Positions 34,913-43,337 of a DNA stretch of 64,000 bases are shown here, one piece after another. Below the pieces are notes generated by a model. The model saw nothing but the letters and a program-made list of their open reading frames with translations. It was not told the origin of the DNA and made no database searches. A program made the position numbers and the translations under genes. Source of the DNA: Nocardioides sp. Its GTDB lineage: Bacteria > Actinomycetota > Actinomycetes > Propionibacteriales > Nocardioidaceae. How positions within the stretch are numbered: the stretch's first letter is position 1; every line of letters begins with the position of its first letter. Location of the stretch: assembly GCA_002729525.1 (NCBI GenBank), contig PBYI01000046.1:16930-80929 (forward strand), given 5' to 3'.

Positions 34913-35947
34913 GTGACCCCCCACGCCCGCCGCACCCGCTCGCGACGCCTGCTGGTCGCTGCGCTGCTGATCGGCAGCGCCGGGCTCGCCGGCTGCGGAG
35001 GCGGCGACGACGGCACGGCCCTGCCCGACGGGGTGGCGGAGGAGTCGGTGTCGGGCGCGCTCGACACCTGGCCGCTGACCGGTCTGCCGGTCGAGGACGG
35101 CACCTCCGTACGCCGCCAGCCGGTGCTGGTGGTCAAGATCGACAACACCTCCTCCTCGGAGCCGCAGCGGGGGCTCGACGGTGCCGACCTGGTGGTCGAG
35201 GAGCTCGTCGAGGGCGGCATCACCCGGCTCGCGGCGTTCTTCTACAGCGGGGCCAGGCCGGGGGTCGTCGGCCCGGTGCGCTCGGTGCGCGCGACCGACC
35301 TCGGCGTCGCCGGACCGGCCGATGGCGTGCTGGTGACCAGCGGGGGAGCGCCGGTGACGCTCCGGCGGCTGGCCGAAGGCGGGATCGACCTGGTGACCGA
35401 GGGCTCGCCGGGGTTCGCCCGCGACGCCGGCCGGAGCGCGCCGTACAACCTGATGGTCGACCTCGACGAGGCCGGCGCCGCCCTGCGCGGAGACGCGGTG
35501 CGCCCGCCGGACTATCTCGACTTCGGCTCGGTCGAGGACCTGCCCGGGGGGCGACCGGCCGTCGGTGTCGACGCGCGCTTCTCGGCCGCGCACACGACGT
35601 CGTTCTCGTACGACGCCGCGAGCGAGCAGTACGTCGACACCGACTCCCACGCCGCCGCGGACGAGCAGTTCCCGGCCGACAGCGTGCTGGTGCTGCGGGT
35701 GCGCACCCGCGACGCGGGGTACAAGGACCCGGCCGGCAACCCGGTGCCCGAGACCGTGCTCGACGGCCGCGGGCGCGGGACGCTCCTGCACGGCGGGCGC
35801 GCGGTGCCGTTGCGCTGGAGCAAGGCCGGCCTGGACGCGCCGGTCTACCTGGAGTCCGACGGCACCCGCGTCGACGTACCGGCCGGGCGGACGTGGATCG
35901 CGCTGGTGCCCCGCGACGGCGGCGACGTCACGCTGACCAGGAGGTAG
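34913..35947 (+). CDS. DUF3048 domain lipoprotein (YerB-like)
   Basis: The 344-residue product has a lipoprotein signal (SAGLAGCGGG, lipidated Cys about 28). It matches the two-part DUF3048 pattern: PVLVVKIDNTSSSEPQRGLDGADLVVEELVEGGITRLAAFF and GVVGPVRSVRATDLG, then RSAPYNLMVDLDEAG and the C-terminal VDVPAGRTWIALVPR. The family's biochemical role is unknown. The protein should be exported and membrane-anchored. GACACT lies 7 bases before the GTG start. Confidence 0.85.
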   Translation: MTPHARRTRSRRLLVAALLIGSAGLAGCGGGDDGTALPDGVAEESVSGALDTWPLTGLPVEDGTSVRRQPVLVVKIDNTSSSEPQRGLDGADLVVEELVEGGITRLAAFFYSGARPGVVGPVRSVRATDLGVAGPADGVLVTSGGAPVTLRRLAEGGIDLVTEGSPGFARDAGRSAPYNLMVDLDEAGAALRGDAVRPPDYLDFGSVEDLPGGRPAVGVDARFSAAHTTSFSYDAASEQYVDTDSHAAADEQFPADSVLVLRVRTRDAGYKDPAGNPVPETVLDGRGRGTLLHGGRAVPLRWSKAGLDAPVYLESDGTRVDVPAGRTWIALVPRDGGDVTLTRR

Positions 35948-35995
35948 CGACCGCCGCAGCCGGTCAGGGCAGCCGGGTCACTCGGCTCACTCGGG

Positions 35996-36706
35996 TCAGT
36001 CAGGTCGCTGCAGCAGCAGCCCGGGGTCGTTGAGCGCATCGGGCAGGTCCGCGCCGTGCTCGACGAGCATCTGGAAGCCCGAGAGCATGAAGCCGATCGC
36101 GGTCTCGACGCGCTGGGCGGCGAGGATCGGGTCGTCGGCGGTGGTGACGGTCTCGCCGGCGGTGGACAGGGCGCCGAAGAAGATGCGGGCGAAGGTGTGC
36201 TCCATCTCCTCGTCGAGCTGCCAGGTACCGGCCGAGAGGACCGACTGCACGATCTCGAGCACGTTGGCGAAGGTCGAGCGCTCCTCCTGCTCCCGGAACC
36301 GCTCGTAGCCCAGGACGGCCGGGCCCTCCTGCACCACCAGCCGCCGGTACGCCGGCTCGCGCACCACCTCGAGGAACGCCCGCAGGCCGGCCAGCGACTT
36401 GGCCCACGGGTCCTTGTGGGCGCGCATCGCCTGCTGGATGCGTTTCGCGGCGTCGCCCTCGACCCGCTCGAAGACGGCCTCGAAGAGTGCCTGCTTGCCG
36501 CTGAAGTGGTGGTAGAGCGCGCCCTTGGTCACCTCGGCGCCGGCGACGACGGTGTCGAGCGACGTGCCGGCGTACCCCTGCTCGGCGAAGAGTGCCTCCG
36601 CGACGTCGACCAGAGCGCGTTTGGTGGACGCGGAGTACTGCGCGCGGCGCCCGGAGCCCACTCCGGGGACCTTGGGCACGAGCTTGCCCACCGACGACTT
36701 GGCCAC
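35996..36706 (-). CDS. TetR family transcriptional regulator
   Basis: The 236-residue product has the N-terminal TetR helix-turn-helix: KRALVDVAEALFAEQGYAGT, then LDTVVAGAEVTKGALYHHF and SGKQALFEAVF (about 28-80). A ligand-binding helical domain follows. TAGGGT (36713-36718) lies 6 bases before the GTG start. A strong palindrome at 36856-36883, in front of the divergent gene, is the probable operator. The ligand is unknown. Confidence 0.92.
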   Translation of the reverse strand: MAKSSVGKLVPKVPGVGSGRRAQYSASTKRALVDVAEALFAEQGYAGTSLDTVVAGAEVTKGALYHHFSGKQALFEAVFERVEGDAAKRIQQAMRAHKDPWAKSLAGLRAFLEVVREPAYRRLVVQEGPAVLGYERFREQEERSTFANVLEIVQSVLSAGTWQLDEEMEHTFARIFFGALSTAGETVTTADDPILAAQRVETAIGFMLSGFQMLVEHGADLPDALNDPGLLLQRPD

Positions 36707-36855
36707 CGCACAACCCTAGCCACGACCCCACCGGGTGCCCCGCTGCAGGTCAGGTGCCGGTCTGCCCGGTCCTGCCCGGACCGCCTGAGAGCAGGCCCAC
36801 ACCCGTGGTGCCCAGGATCACCCCCCAGGTGCGTGTGCCGACCGCCGTTCGGTCC

Positions 36856-36883
36856 CATACTGAAAGTACGTACTCGCGGTATG
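36856..36883. promoter_or_regulatory. 28-bp interrupted palindrome, likely TetR operator
   Basis: The pattern is CATAC-N4-AGTACGTACT-N4-GTATG. The 10-base core and the outer CATAC/GTATG arms share the same centre, between 36869 and 36870. It lies between the divergent tetR and the 36918 gene, 34 bases before that gene's ATG. Confidence 0.75.
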
Positions 36884-36917
36884 TGAAGCCGCGGCGCTCC
36901 CCACCTAGGAGACCGAG

Positions 36918-37478
36918 ATGACCAGGAATTCTCTTCCCTCCACCGACCGGACCCGCCGCGCGAACCGCGGCGAGGTGCTCCGGACGGCCCTGGCCGCCGC
37001 CGACACCCGACGCGACGGCCGCCTCCCGATGGACCTCCCCGGCGTGACCGAGACCTTCGCCGACGAGCTCGACCTGCTGGCGGCGATGCAGCTGCGCTGG
37101 CACTCGCGCCTCGCCGGCCAGCTCGAGCGCGCCCTGCACGACGACCCGACCGACCTGTCGCGCGCCGTCGCGACGGCGTGGGCCGACACGGCGCGGGCCA
37201 TGCCCGGCGTACGCCTGGTCCTCGACGTCCACCGCGACGAGCCCGTCGATGACGCCATGGCGCGGGCGATGACCAAGGCCACCGACAAGGAGCGCTCGAT
37301 GCTCGCGGTGATGGCCGGACTCGCCGGCGTGCAGGACGAGGCCGCCCACATCGGCGCGCGCCTCGAGCAGCAGGCGCGCGAGCGGCTCGCGTCGGACGTC
37401 GGCACCACCGAGGTGCTCGTGCCCGTCGGTCGCGGCGGCAACCTGATGTCGCGGCTGCGCAACCTGCTGGCCGCCTGA
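36918..37478 (+). CDS. protein of unknown function, divergent from TetR
   Basis: The 186-residue product is almost all helical and lacks a signal peptide or membrane segment. It starts at an ATG behind AGGAGA. Visible stretches are EVLRTALAAADTRRDGRLPMDLPGVTETFADELDLLAAMQLRWHSRLAGQLERAL and a C-terminal RLEQQARERLASDVG. I do not recognise the family. The palindromic operator between it and tetR suggests that the regulator controls it. Confidence 0.7.
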   Translation: MTRNSLPSTDRTRRANRGEVLRTALAAADTRRDGRLPMDLPGVTETFADELDLLAAMQLRWHSRLAGQLERALHDDPTDLSRAVATAWADTARAMPGVRLVLDVHRDEPVDDAMARAMTKATDKERSMLAVMAGLAGVQDEAAHIGARLEQQARERLASDVGTTEVLVPVGRGGNLMSRLRNLLAA

Positions 37479-37545
37479 CCCGTCCCGCGCGGACCTCCGG
37501 CACAACCCCCTCGACCGGCGCTCGGGCGCCGGTCATCATGGGTCG

Positions 37546-38151
37546 ATGAGCACCCTGCGCGCAGGAGACCTCCTGGTGGCCACGCCCGCGCTGGTCGACC
37601 CCCACTTCGACGAGACCGTCGTGCTGCTGCTCGACGTCAACGACGACGGGGCCCTCGGGGTCGTGCTCAACCGGCCCGGCGAGCTCCCCGTCGCCGACGT
37701 GCTCGACCCGTGGGGCACCGTCGTGGCCGCACCCGAGGTGCTCTTCGAGGGCGGTCCGGTCGAGACCAACGGCGCCCTCGCGGTCGTCTGGCGCCGCGCC
37801 GGCGCCGTCACGGGCGGCTCGCCGTCCTCCGACCCGGGCGACGAGGCGGACGGGGCCGAGACGCCCGGCCTGCGCACCCTCGGCGGCGGGCTCGCGCTGC
37901 TCGACCTCGACGCCCCGCCCGAGGTCGTCGGCGCCGAGATCGGCCGGCTGCGGATCTTCGCCGGCTACTCCGGCTGGGGCGCCGGCCAGCTCGAGGCCGA
38001 GATCGACGAGGGCAGCTGGTACGTCGTGCCCGGCGAGGCCGCCGACGTCTTCCGCGCCGACACCTCGACGCTGCGCCGCGACGTCCTGCGCCGTCAGCCC
38101 GGCGACCTCGCCTGGCACGCCACGCGGCCGCGCGACCCCGAGCAGAACTGA
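37546..38151 (+). CDS. YqgE/AlgH family protein
   Basis: The 201-residue product has the AlgH/YqgE signature: LRAGDLLVATPALVDPHFDETVVLLLD, then GALGVVLNRP, LFEGGPVE and the C-terminal RIFAGYSGWGAGQLEAEIDEGSWYVV. The family is widespread and of uncertain biochemical role; AlgH was first linked to alginate regulation in Pseudomonas. CATCAT lies 6 bases before the ATG. Confidence 0.92.
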   Translation: MSTLRAGDLLVATPALVDPHFDETVVLLLDVNDDGALGVVLNRPGELPVADVLDPWGTVVAAPEVLFEGGPVETNGALAVVWRRAGAVTGGSPSSDPGDEADGAETPGLRTLGGGLALLDLDAPPEVVGAEIGRLRIFAGYSGWGAGQLEAEIDEGSWYVVPGEAADVFRADTSTLRRDVLRRQPGDLAWHATRPRDPEQN

Positions 38152-38199
38152 CCCTCACCGGGCCCGGGGGAGGGTCCGGGAGCGTCTACAGTGGGACGC

Positions 38200-38484
38200 G
38201 TGACCACCATCGGCTTCTCGACCGACCTCGACGTCCGCGAGGACCAGCGCACGGTCCCGACCGACGACGGTGACCACGAGCGCTTCTCGCACTACGTCGA
38301 GAAGGACAAGCTCACCGAGGCGATGGTCATGGGCACGCCGGTCGTCGCGCTCTGCGGCAAGGTGTGGGTGCCCAGCCGCGCGCCGGAGAAGTTCCCAGTG
38401 TGCCCGGAGTGCAAGGAGGTCTGGGAGGACTTCAAGGACGACTCCGGCGACGGTGACGGCGGCGGCCAGGGCTCCGACGGGTGA
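38200..38484 (+). CDS. DUF3039 domain protein
   Basis: TACAGT (38187-38192) is 7 bases before this GTG, so I prefer it to the GTG at 38191. The 94-residue product has the family core HYVEKDKLTEAMVMGTPVVALCGKVWVP, followed by SRAPEKFPVCPECKEVW with Cys pairs (LCG, VCPEC) likely to bind zinc. An Asp/Gly-rich tail closes it. It is conserved in actinobacteria without a known function. Its stop overlaps the start of the helicase gene, suggesting that they act together. Confidence 0.88.
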   Translation: MTTIGFSTDLDVREDQRTVPTDDGDHERFSHYVEKDKLTEAMVMGTPVVALCGKVWVPSRAPEKFPVCPECKEVWEDFKDDSGDGDGGGQGSDG

Positions 38485-40295
38485 CCGGGGCCGACCAGCC
38501 CGACGCCCCGCTCACCAACGCCCTCGGACCTGCCTGGCCCGAGCGCGCCGCCTGGGGCACGGCCACGTCCCTGCGTGCGTGGCAGTCGGCCGCGATGCGC
38601 GACTACCTCGACCGGGGTCCTCGCGACTTCCTCGCCGTGGCGACGCCCGGCGCGGGCAAGACGACGTTCGCGCTCTCGGTGGCCTCCGAGCTCATCGGGC
38701 GACGGATCGTCGACCGCGTCATCGTGGTGGCGCCGACCGAGCACCTGAAGACGCAGTGGGCCGAGGCGGCCGCCCGCGCCGGCATCCCGATCGACCCGAC
38801 CTACTCCGCAGGCAAGGGCAAGATCTCCAGCGACTACGTGGGCGTCGCGGTGACGTACGCCGGTGTCGCGGTCAACCCGCTCGCGCTGCGCATCCGCACC
38901 GAGCGGTTCAAGACCCTCGTCATCCTCGACGAGGTGCACCACGCCGGTGACGCGCTGTCGTGGGGCGAGGGCGTCCGCGAGGCCTTCGAGCCCGCCGCGC
39001 GCCGCCTGGCGCTGACCGGCACCCCGTTCCGCTCCGACGTCAACCCGATCCCGTTCGTCACCTACGCACCTGGCGACGACGGCATCCCGCGCTCGGTGGC
39101 CGACTACTCCTACGGCTACGGCCGCGCGCTCGCCGACCACGTCGTGCGTCCCGTGCTCTTCCTCGCCTACTCCGGCGAGATGACCTGGCGCACCCGGGCC
39201 GGCGACGAGGTCGCCGCCACCCTCGGCGAGCCGCTCACCAAGGACCTCACCAACCAGGCGCTGCGCACCGCGCTCGACCCGGCCGGCTCGTGGATCCCGT
39301 CCGTGCTCGCCGCCGCAGACAAGCGGCTTTCGGAGGTGCGCCGGCACGTGCCCGACGCCGGCGGCCTGGTCATCGCCACCGACCAGACCTCCGCGCGCGC
39401 CTACGCCAAGATCCTCCGCTCCATCTCCGGCGAGGCGCCCACCGTGGTGCTGAGCGACGAGAAGGCCGCCTCCAAGCGGATCAGCGAGTTCTCCGAGGGC
39501 GACGGCCGCTGGATGGTCGCGGTCCGGATGGTCTCCGAGGGCGTCGACGTGCCGCGCCTGGCGGTCGGGGTCTACGCCACGACGACGTCCACGCCCTTGT
39601 TCTTCGCCCAGGCCGTCGGTCGGTTCGTGCGGGCCCGCAGCCGTGGCGAGACCGCGTCGATCTTCCTGCCGTCGGTGCCGCTGCTGCTCAGCCACGCCTC
39701 CGAGATGGAGGTCGAGCGCGACCACGTGCTCGGCCGCGCGATCCAGGACGAGGACGACATCTTCGCCGCCGAGCAGGACCTGCTCCAGCAGGCCGAGCAG
39801 GGCGCCACGGAGGCGGACCAGGAGGAGTTCTCCTTCGAGGCCCTCGGCTCGGAGGCCCGCTTCGACTACGCGTTGTACGACGGCCACCAGTACGGCCACG
39901 AGGGCGAGGTCAAGGTCGGCTCGGACGAGGAGATGGACTTCCTCGGCATCCCGGGCCTGCTGGACGCCGAGCAGATGCGCACCGTGCTGTCCCAGCGGCA
40001 AGCCGACCGTGCCCAGGCCCAGAAGCGGGCGCGCGACGCCATCAGGTCGGCCGGTGGCGGCGACCGGGCCGCCGACGGGGTCAAGGAGATGACCACGCAC
40101 GAGCAGCTGTCGCTGCTGCGCCGCGAGCTCAACGGGCTCGTCGGCGCGTGGCACCACCGCACCGGCCAGGCGCACGGCATCACCCACGCCGCGCTGCGCA
40201 AGGAGTGCGGCGGCCCGGCGGCGGCGGTCGCCAACGCCGAGCAGTTGCACGCCCGGATCAACCGGATCCGGGAGTGGGCGGCCCGGGCTTCCTGA
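38481..40295 (+). CDS. DEAD/DEAH-box superfamily II helicase
   Basis: The 604-residue product starts at a GTG overlapping the DUF3039 stop. It has Walker A ATPGAGKTT (K60), motif II DEVH (150-153) in VILDEVHHAG, motif III-like LTGTPFR, and motif VI AVGRFVRAR, followed by a helical C-terminal part. The N-terminal LRAWQSAAMRDY resembles a Q-motif. It is a nucleic-acid translocase or helicase of the type conserved next to DUF3039 in actinobacteria; the biological substrate is unknown. Its last 38 bases overlap the convergent 40258 gene. Confidence 0.88.
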   Translation: MTGADQPDAPLTNALGPAWPERAAWGTATSLRAWQSAAMRDYLDRGPRDFLAVATPGAGKTTFALSVASELIGRRIVDRVIVVAPTEHLKTQWAEAAARAGIPIDPTYSAGKGKISSDYVGVAVTYAGVAVNPLALRIRTERFKTLVILDEVHHAGDALSWGEGVREAFEPAARRLALTGTPFRSDVNPIPFVTYAPGDDGIPRSVADYSYGYGRALADHVVRPVLFLAYSGEMTWRTRAGDEVAATLGEPLTKDLTNQALRTALDPAGSWIPSVLAAADKRLSEVRRHVPDAGGLVIATDQTSARAYAKILRSISGEAPTVVLSDEKAASKRISEFSEGDGRWMVAVRMVSEGVDVPRLAVGVYATTTSTPLFFAQAVGRFVRARSRGETASIFLPSVPLLLSHASEMEVERDHVLGRAIQDEDDIFAAEQDLLQQAEQGATEADQEEFSFEALGSEARFDYALYDGHQYGHEGEVKVGSDEEMDFLGIPGLLDAEQMRTVLSQRQADRAQAQKRARDAIRSAGGGDRAADGVKEMTTHEQLSLLRRELNGLVGAWHHRTGQAHGITHAALRKECGGPAAAVANAEQLHARINRIREWAARAS

Positions 40296-40674
40296 CCGTC
40301 GGGTCCTGGCGCTCCCGCCACGCGGTGATCGTCCGCTCAGCGACCGCCCGCGCCCGCACCGCGGCCGGGTGCCGGTCGCTGCCGTCGACGTACGCCGCCC
40401 ACGTGCTGGTGCCGGCGTCGACCCGGCGCTGGAGCTCCTGCAGGTCGGCGCCGACCCGGCCCGAGCGGGCGAGCTCGGCCCGCCGTTGCGCGCGCTCGGC
40501 CGCGCCCGCGCGCCAGGCGGCGTGCTCGCGGCGTACGGCGTCCGCCTGGCCACGCAGCGCCCGCAGCGCCGTCGCTATCTCGGTGTCGGAGCGCGCCGCG
40601 TGCTCCTCCGCCTCGGCCAGGGCGCGCTGGGCCTCCGTGCCGCCGTAGCGGTCGTCGCGCAGCGGGCCGCTCAC
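40258..40674 (-). CDS. helical protein, third gene of WXG100-like operon
   Basis: The 138-residue product starts at a GTG overlapping the previous gene's stop. It is strongly helical and rich in Ala, Arg and Glu, with possible coiled coil (EAQRALAEAEEHAARSDTEIATALRALRGQ). A Trp-containing C-terminal part (STWAAYVDGSDRHPAAVRARA) follows. No signal peptide is present. Co-transcription with two WXG100-like proteins suggests an ESX-type secreted or chaperone-like partner, but this is inference. Confidence 0.6.
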   Translation of the reverse strand: MSGPLRDDRYGGTEAQRALAEAEEHAARSDTEIATALRALRGQADAVRREHAAWRAGAAERAQRRAELARSGRVGADLQELQRRVDAGTSTWAAYVDGSDRHPAAVRARAVAERTITAWRERQDPTVRKPGPPTPGSG

Positions 40675-41414
40675 GTGAACGCCGCCCGGGCCGTGTCGTC
40701 GGTGCGGGTGCCGGCCCGCCAGCCGGCACCGCCCGCCGCGGCGCCGGTCGTGCCCTCCAGCGCGAGGAGCGCGACGCGGGCGCGCCGCACGACCCCCGAC
40801 ACGGTGGCTGCGGCGGTGCGCAGCCGGCCCAGCGCCTCGAGCACCCGGTGGACCAGGGTGACGGCGCGCGTGGCGATGCCGGGTCCGGTGACCACGCCCT
40901 TGGCCCAGCCGATCGGCCCGGCGGCCGCGTCGATCAGGAGCTCGGTGAGCAGCGCGTCGAGCAGCGAGATCGCGCCGGCGACGACGTCGGCGACGATCCT
41001 GCCGATCTCGAGCACGTGCCCGAGCTGGTCGGAGACCATCCGGGAGGCACGGTTCTGGTCGCGGTGCCAGACGCCCACCACCCGCAGCTCACGCACGGCG
41101 CGGCGGCGGCCCTCGCCGGTCCAGCCGTCGGGCAGGTGGTCGGCGAGGTCGAGGTAGTTCGCACCGGTCAGGTCGAGGGAGTCCGCGACCTGGCCCCACA
41201 CCGCGCGCACCGATCCCAGCGCCTCGAAGTCACCCGCGCAGAGCTCGAGCACCTCCGCGAGCAGGCTGGTGCCGGTCACCTTCTCGATCGCCCAGTCGAT
41301 CGCCGGGAGCAGGAAGCCGCACTCGTCGGCGAGCGCGTCGATCTCGCCGCCCGGCCCGGCCGGACGTCCGCCGCGCACCGGTGCGCCCGCGTCGTGGAGC
41401 TCGCTGACGGTCAT
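40671..41414 (-). CDS. WXG100-superfamily-like protein
   Basis: The 247-residue product begins at an ATG overlapping the upstream stop (ATGA) and ends in a GTGA overlap with the next gene. It has a W-x-G turn (LPDGWTGEG) between two helices, as in WXG100/ESX proteins. Flanking helices are VRAVWGQVADSLDLTGANYLDLADH and RRRAVRELRVVGVWHRDQNRA. A hydrophobic stretch (VLEIGRIVADVVAGAISLLDALLTELL) follows. This is typical of larger ESX substrates or toxins with an N-terminal WXG domain. No secretion machinery lies in the window. Confidence 0.6.
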   Translation of the reverse strand: MTVSELHDAGAPVRGGRPAGPGGEIDALADECGFLLPAIDWAIEKVTGTSLLAEVLELCAGDFEALGSVRAVWGQVADSLDLTGANYLDLADHLPDGWTGEGRRRAVRELRVVGVWHRDQNRASRMVSDQLGHVLEIGRIVADVVAGAISLLDALLTELLIDAAAGPIGWAKGVVTGPGIATRAVTLVHRVLEALGRLRTAAATVSGVVRRARVALLALEGTTGAAAGGAGWRAGTRTDDTARAAFT

Positions 41415-42202
41415 CGGGCACCGCCGGGCAGCGCGCCGAGCCGGTCGAGCACCCGCTCGCGCCCGGGGTGGCCACGGTCGGCGAACCGGTCGTAGTCGAC
41501 GGCGTCGCCCCACGCGTCGACCGCCTCGCCGACGTGGCGTCCCGAGGCGCGCAGGGAGTCCCAGCCGTCGCGGGCGTCCTCGCCGACGGTGAGCACGCCG
41601 TACGACGTCTCCAGCAGGTCGCGCCGGCGCCGGTGGTCGTCCTCGGCGCCGGCGATGCGGCGCGAGCGGCGGCGTGCCTGCTCGTCGGCGACGCGGTCAC
41701 GCTTCTCCGCGCCCGCCGGGCCGCACAGGGCGTGCAGGCCGAGCGCGCCCGCTCCGGCGGCCAGGGCACCCGGGCTGCCGACCGGGCCCCACCGGTGCGC
41801 GGGGTCCCCGGGCCGTGCCGGGGAGCCCGGAGCCCCCCTCGGGACCGGCGCCTCGGGCACCCGACGGGAGGCCGCGTCGAGACCGGACGCGGCGGTGCCG
41901 TCCTGCTCCAGCAGCGCATCGCGCGACCGCTCGGCCGCGCGGGCCGCACCCGCCGCCACCCGGCCGCCGCGGGCCAGGCCCTGCACTGCGGCGGCCAGGG
42001 CGTCGTCGTGGCTCCCGGCGAAGAGCGAGAGGACCCCGGAGAAGGCGCCGGGCTGGCGGCCGTGGGTGTCGAGGTGCTGCTTGACCTCGGCCAGGTGGTC
42101 CTGCTGGCGGCGGGCCACCCGGGCGGCCGCGGTGAGGTGCGCGGGGTCGACGCGCAGCTCGCCGGTCGAGGCGGGCGGGACGAGGTGGGCGGGCTCGGTC
42201 AC
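41411..42202 (-). CDS. ESX-like helical protein, first gene of WXG100-like operon
   Basis: The 263-residue product starts at GTG 3 bases after GGAGGTCTCC. The N-terminal about 100 residues form a helical hairpin (PAHLTAAARVARRQQDHLAEVKQHL, then SHDDALAAAVQGLARGGRVAAGAARAAERS) like a WXG100-type secretion domain, but with no clear WXG. An Ala/Pro/Gly linker and a second helical part follow. It lacks a Sec signal. Together with the next two coupled genes it looks like an orphan type VII-associated locus. Confidence 0.55.
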   Translation of the reverse strand: MTEPAHLVPPASTGELRVDPAHLTAAARVARRQQDHLAEVKQHLDTHGRQPGAFSGVLSLFAGSHDDALAAAVQGLARGGRVAAGAARAAERSRDALLEQDGTAASGLDAASRRVPEAPVPRGAPGSPARPGDPAHRWGPVGSPGALAAGAGALGLHALCGPAGAEKRDRVADEQARRRSRRIAGAEDDHRRRRDLLETSYGVLTVGEDARDGWDSLRASGRHVGEAVDAWGDAVDYDRFADRGHPGRERVLDRLGALPGGAR

Positions 42203-42258
42203 GGAGACCTCCGGGTCGGTCGGGGACGGTCCCCGACACGTGCCCGCGCCCGAGGTCG

Positions 42259-42789
42259 CTACGCCTGCGCGTCCTGGACCTGTGGAGAACCGCTCGGGAC
42301 GGGCGTCGAGCCGAAGGGCCGGGCGCCGGGGCCCGGGCGGGGCGCGACGTCGCGCGCGTCGTCGAGGCGATGGCCGTCCTCGCAGACCAGGGCGGAGTGC
42401 ACGGGGGCGCCGCAGTCGCGGTGCGCCAGCGTCACCGGCGGACCCTCGGGGCCGGCGTAGTAGCGCGCGCCCCAGTCGGCGACCGCGGCGAGCACGGGGT
42501 AGAGGTCGAAGCCCTTGGGCGTGAGGCGGTACTCGTGGCGGGTGCGCCCCCCGTCGACCTGGTAGGGGACCCGGCGAAGGATGTCGTGCTCGACCAGCAG
42601 CGCGAGCCGGTTGCTGAGCACCTGGCGCGACATGCCGCTGTGCCGCTGCACGTCGTCGAAGCGGCGTACGCCGTTGAACACCTCGCGCAGCACGACCAGG
42701 GTGCCTCGCTCGCCGAGCACGGCCATCGCCCGGGCGACCTGGCAGTTGTCGGTCGACCAGGCGAGCGCGGGAGGGTCGTCCGGGGCCAT
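42259..42789 (-). CDS. HxlR family transcriptional regulator
   Basis: The 176-residue product has the HxlR winged helix: DNCQVARAMAVLGERGTLVVLREVFNGVRRFDDVQRHSGMSRQVLSNRLALLVEHDIL. Near the C-terminus an extension with Cys in HRDCGAPV and VCEDGH is seen in redox- or metal-sensing members. TAGCCT (42796-42801) lies 6 bases before the ATG. It is divergent from the thioesterase gene and probably controls both promoters. Confidence 0.92.
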   Translation of the reverse strand: MAPDDPPALAWSTDNCQVARAMAVLGERGTLVVLREVFNGVRRFDDVQRHSGMSRQVLSNRLALLVEHDILRRVPYQVDGGRTRHEYRLTPKGFDLYPVLAAVADWGARYYAGPEGPPVTLAHRDCGAPVHSALVCEDGHRLDDARDVAPRPGPGARPFGSTPVPSGSPQVQDAQA

Positions 42790-42856
42790 GGACCCAGGCT
42801 AGCGTGCGCTGGGTCTCGTTGACAGACTCAGGACGGCGGCCCATGCTGGGTCCATG
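42787..42856. promoter_or_regulatory. inverted repeat spanning the HxlR/thioesterase divergent promoters
   Basis: CATGGACCCAG (42787-42797) is the exact inverse of CTGGGTCCATG (42846-42856), and a further CTGGGTC lies at 42809-42815. Both copies include a start codon and the GGGTCC that separates it from a -10-like box, so one factor could cover both transcription starts. Confidence 0.65.
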
Positions 42857-43318
42857 ACGCAGACTCAGCCGACTGACGTGCCCGACCTCGCGAGCATGGA
42901 CGGCTACGAGCAGCTCATGGCGATGCGCGACGGGCTCCTGCCGCACGCCCCGATCAGCGACACCATCGGGATGTCCGACTTCGACGGCGAGCGCGGCTCC
43001 ATCCGGGTCGACCTGGTCCCCGAGCACCGGCACTACAACCCGCTCGGCACCGTCCACGGTGGCGTGCTGTCCACGCTACTGGACACCGCCGCCGGCTGCT
43101 CGGTGCACTCCACGCTCGCGGCGGGGGAGGGGTACACCAGCCTCGACCTCACCGTGAAGTTCCTCCGTCCCGCCACCGTCGAGTCCGGCCGGCTCCGGGC
43201 GACCGGCTCGGTGCTCTCACGTGGACGCCGCACCGCGTTGGCCGAGGCCCAGATCCACGACGAGCAGGGACGTCTGGTGGCGCACGCGACGTCGAGCTGC
43301 ATGATCTTCGGCGCCTGA
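42854..43318 (+). CDS. PaaI-family hotdog thioesterase
   Basis: The 154-residue product has the hotdog-fold pattern PLGTVHGGVLSTLLDTAAGCSVHSTL, with the catalytic-helix 'HGG' and D, then YTSLDLTVKFLRPA and the RTALAEAQIHD strand. PaaI-type enzymes hydrolyse aryl- or acyl-CoA thioesters. The gene is divergent from HxlR and shares its operator-like repeats, so it is a likely regulatory target. Confidence 0.9.
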   Translation: MTQTQPTDVPDLASMDGYEQLMAMRDGLLPHAPISDTIGMSDFDGERGSIRVDLVPEHRHYNPLGTVHGGVLSTLLDTAAGCSVHSTLAAGEGYTSLDLTVKFLRPATVESGRLRATGSVLSRGRRTALAEAQIHDEQGRLVAHATSSCMIFGA

Positions 43319-43337
43319 CCGTCCTACGCCGGCTCCG

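Noticed and set aside
40258..40295. Overlap of convergent helicase and hypothetical gene as a possible annotation error
   Set aside because: Both frames have good coding bias to their stops; a 38-base convergent overlap is plausible, as is the 29-base one at 48351-48379.
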